A stretch of 64,000 nt of DNA, from contig NZ_CP018335.1 of assembly GCF_001902295.1 (NCBI RefSeq), forward strand, positions 1,674,001 to 1,738,000, in the 5' to 3' direction. Source of the stretch: Clostridium kluyveri (GTDB lineage: Bacteria; Bacillota; Clostridia; Clostridiales; Clostridiaceae). The notes beneath the pieces were generated by a model. The model was not told the DNA's origin, did no database searches, and saw nothing but the letters and a program-made list of their open reading frames with translations. A program made the translations under genes and the position numbers. Below, piece after piece: positions 62,317 through 64,000 of this stretch (its first letter is position 1; each line of letters opens with the position of its first letter).

Positions 62317-63384
62317 ATGAATCAGGAATTTATAGAAGCCTTAAAAGAAATAGTTAAAGAAAAAGGTATAAGTGAAGATTTATTGTTTACAACTATAGAA
62401 GATGCATTAGTTGCTGCCTATAAAAAAAATTATGTAGGACATGGAATAAGCAATCAAAATGTTAAGGTTACTATGAATAGGGAAAATGGAGAAATTCATG
62501 TTTATTCACAGAAAAGCATAGTAGATAATGTAGTAGATGATGTAAGTGAAATAAGTTTAGAAGATGCAAAAGAAATAGATCCAAATTATAATATGGGAGA
62601 TGTAGTAAATATAGAAGTTACTCCCAGAAAATTTGGGAGAGTAGCTGCTCAGGCTGCAAAACAAGTAGTTATACAGAGGATAAAAGAAGAAGAAAGAAGA
62701 ATTATATATAATGATTTTGTTGAAAAAGAGGATGATATAATAACAGGTACTGTAATTAGAAAAGATAAAAACAATATACTGGTGAACCTAGGAAAAACTG
62801 AGGCGATCCTTGGACCTAACGAACAAATACCTGGAGAAAAATATAATTTCAATGATAAACTGAAACTATATATTGTAGAAGTTAAAAATACTACTAAGGG
62901 AGCTCAAATTGTAATATCTAGAACTCATCCAGGTCTTATAAAGAGATTATTTGAACTTGAGGTGCCAGAAGTATTTGATGGAACAGTCGATATAAAGTCC
63001 ATAGCAAGAGAAGCAGGTTCTAGAACAAAAATTGCAGTACATTCAAATGACGAAAATGTAGATCCTATGGGAGCTTGTGTTGGACCTAAAGGTGTAAGGG
63101 TTCAAAATATAGTAAATGAGTTAAAAAGTGAAAAAATAGATATAATAAAATGGAGTAAACTTCCGGAAGAGTATATAGCAAACGCCCTTAGTCCTGCTAA
63201 GGTCTTAGATGTTACTTTGGATGAAGAAATTAAATTTGCTCAAATTGTGGTAGATGACAGCCAGCTGTCACTGGCCATAGGTAAAGAGGGGCAAAATGTA
63301 AGATTAGCAGCAAAACTTACAGGTTGGAAAATAGACATAAAGAGTAAATCACAAAGTGATGTAGAAGATGAAAAAATTGATTAA
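62317..63384 (+). CDS. nusA: Transcription termination/antitermination factor NusA
   Basis: Binds RNA polymerase and controls pausing, termination and rRNA antitermination. The 355-residue protein has the short Gram-positive architecture: an N-terminal polymerase-binding domain (about 1-125), an S1 domain (about 135-200, GTVIRKDKNNILVNLG), then two KH domains with GACVGPKGVRVQNIVNEL and LAIGKEGQNVRLAAKLTGW carrying GxxG loops. It has no C-terminal acidic repeats. It lies 18 nt after rimP. Its product could act on the leader hairpins of its own operon. Confidence 0.97.
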   Translation: MNQEFIEALKEIVKEKGISEDLLFTTIEDALVAAYKKNYVGHGISNQNVKVTMNRENGEIHVYSQKSIVDNVVDDVSEISLEDAKEIDPNYNMGDVVNIEVTPRKFGRVAAQAAKQVVIQRIKEEERRIIYNDFVEKEDDIITGTVIRKDKNNILVNLGKTEAILGPNEQIPGEKYNFNDKLKLYIVEVKNTTKGAQIVISRTHPGLIKRLFELEVPEVFDGTVDIKSIAREAGSRTKIAVHSNDENVDPMGACVGPKGVRVQNIVNELKSEKIDIIKWSKLPEEYIANALSPAKVLDVTLDEEIKFAQIVVDDSQLSLAIGKEGQNVRLAAKLTGWKIDIKSKSQSDVEDEKID

Positions 63385-63396
63385 GGTGGTGCTTGT

Positions 63397-63666
63397 ATGA
63401 AAAAGAAGAAGATACCGCAGAGAATGTGCACGGGATGTATGGAAATGAAACCTAAAAAAGAACTTATAAGAATAGTAAAAAATAAAGAAGGAGAGGTTTT
63501 TGTAGATCCAACAGGCAAAAAGAATGGTAGAGGGGCCTATATATGCAGAGATAGCGAGTGTCTTGAAAAAGCTTTTAAGAATAAAAGAATTCAAAAAAAT
63601 CTTGAAATACAGATTGATGAAGTATTATATAATAGTTTAAAGGAACAAATAGAAAATGAAAAATAA
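63397..63666 (+). CDS. ylxR: YlxR-family RNA-binding protein (RnpM-like)
   Basis: An 89-residue basic protein of the DUF448 family, with PQRMCTGCMEMKPKKELIRIVKN at the N terminus, then GRGAYICRDSECLEKAFK. The family binds RNA, and in Bacillus the member RnpM has been reported to modulate RNase P. Cysteines in CTGC and the later CRDSEC may form a structural site. AAGGTGGTG precedes the ATG. The end overlaps the next gene by 11 nt. Confidence 0.93.
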   Translation: MKKKKIPQRMCTGCMEMKPKKELIRIVKNKEGEVFVDPTGKKNGRGAYICRDSECLEKAFKNKRIQKNLEIQIDEVLYNSLKEQIENEK

Positions 63667-63973
63667 ATTTTTGGGTTTTATAGGGTTAATAAAACGTGCA
63701 GGAAAGCTTTTAGAAGGATATAATATATGTGAAGAAAAAATAAAAAAAAATAAAGTCTATTTTATTGTAATGTGTCATGATATTTCTGAAAATACATGGA
63801 ATAAATTTTTAAATTACAGTAATAAATATAAAATACCAATCGCAAAGCTGTCATATAGTAAAGAAGAACTTGGAAATGCAATAGGAACAAAGGAGATAAA
63901 AGTTGTAGGAGTTGCAGATAAAAACATGGGAAAAAAATTATATGATTTATGGCAGCAAGAGGAAAAACTTTAG
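63656..63973 (+). CDS. L7Ae-family ribosomal protein YlxQ-like
   Basis: A 105-residue L7Ae/L30e/Gadd45-family protein that probably binds kink-turn RNA. FLGFIGLIKRAGKLLEGYNICEEKIKKNKVYFIVMCHDISENT has the N-terminal pattern of the YlxQ group. The canonical NT pair is replaced by similar residues in HDISENTWNK. It overlaps ylxR by 11 nt and precedes infB, the standard ylxR-ylxQ-infB layout. Its precise RNA target is not known. Confidence 0.9.
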   Translation: MKNKFLGFIGLIKRAGKLLEGYNICEEKIKKNKVYFIVMCHDISENTWNKFLNYSNKYKIPIAKLSYSKEELGNAIGTKEIKVVGVADKNMGKKLYDLWQQEEKL

Positions 63974-63990
63974 TCTCGGGGGTGAATAGT

Positions 63991-64000
63991 TTGTCGAAAA
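63991..64000 (+). CDS. infB: Translation initiation factor IF-2, first codons only
   Basis: TTG at 63991, then TCG AAA and one more base, would read M-S-K, the usual IF-2 N terminus. GGGGGTGA (63979-63986) is a strong binding site at the right distance. Position directly after ylxR and the L7Ae gene makes infB the expected gene. It is cut by the window end. Confidence 0.7.

Overview
The window is AT-rich, densely coded DNA from a spore-forming, strictly fermentative member of Clostridium. Evidence for this is the Firmicutes housekeeping gene order, strong purine-rich ribosome binding sites, frequent GTG and TTG starts, AGA/ATA-rich codon use, sporulation genes (spoVM, ylbJ), CodY, PolC and adjacent pta and ackA. 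Gene content and order fit Clostridium kluyveri or a close relative, but the species is an inference. No rRNA, tRNA, CRISPR array, phage or transposase gene was found. Almost everything is core genome.

Layout. (1) 64-12129, +: priA, def, fmt, a membrane zinc peptidase, rsmB, rlmN, the PP2C phosphatase/PASTA kinase pair, rsgA, rpe, thiN, an unnamed small membrane protein and the 27-codon spoVM. This is the clostridial version of the Bacillus priA-to-thiN-spoVM run. (2) rpmB is convergent on -, followed by a decayed lactate dehydrogenase 3' end. (3) 12830-18741, +: asp23-like gene, fakA-like gene, recG, rsmD, coaD and a coiled-coil gene, meeting tmcAL-ylbJ on - (18724-21205). (4) pta and ackA on +, separated by an unusual noncoding stretch of about 0.9 kb. 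(5) 24675-35330, +: DUF177-rpmF, plsX, acpP, rnc, a radical SAM gene, a 30-residue membrane miniprotein, smc, ftsY, ylxM, ffh. (6) 35424-40146, +: rpsP, khpA, rimM, trmD, rplS, lepB, rbgA, rnhB. (7) 40163-43349, -: yraN, a small membrane protein, comM and a TIM-barrel gene. (8) 43690-61560, +: dprA, topA, codY, rpsB, tsf, pyrH, frr, uppS, cdsA, dxr, rseP, ispG, polC. (9) 61834-64000, +: the rimP-nusA-ylxR-rplGA-infB operon, with infB cut by the window edge.

Together the genes cover translation and ribosome maturation, protein export, chromosome structure and replication, isoprenoid and phospholipid precursors, and acetyl-CoA to acetate energy metabolism.

The most unusual signal is a family of imperfect two-hairpin repeats of about 150-190 nt. 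There are four full copies, near 43.4, 44.9, 52.5 and 57.1 kb, and one half copy near 35.35 kb. Four of the five sit in sense orientation just before the ribosome binding site of the next gene, and their stems show compensatory base changes. Other second-look items are the long structured leader of tsf, hairpins that separate a strong Shine-Dalgarno from the start codon of topA (and perhaps def), the ldh remnant, the pta-ackA spacer, an 18-bp tandem repeat coding the tail of the PASTA kinase, and several tiny membrane proteins.
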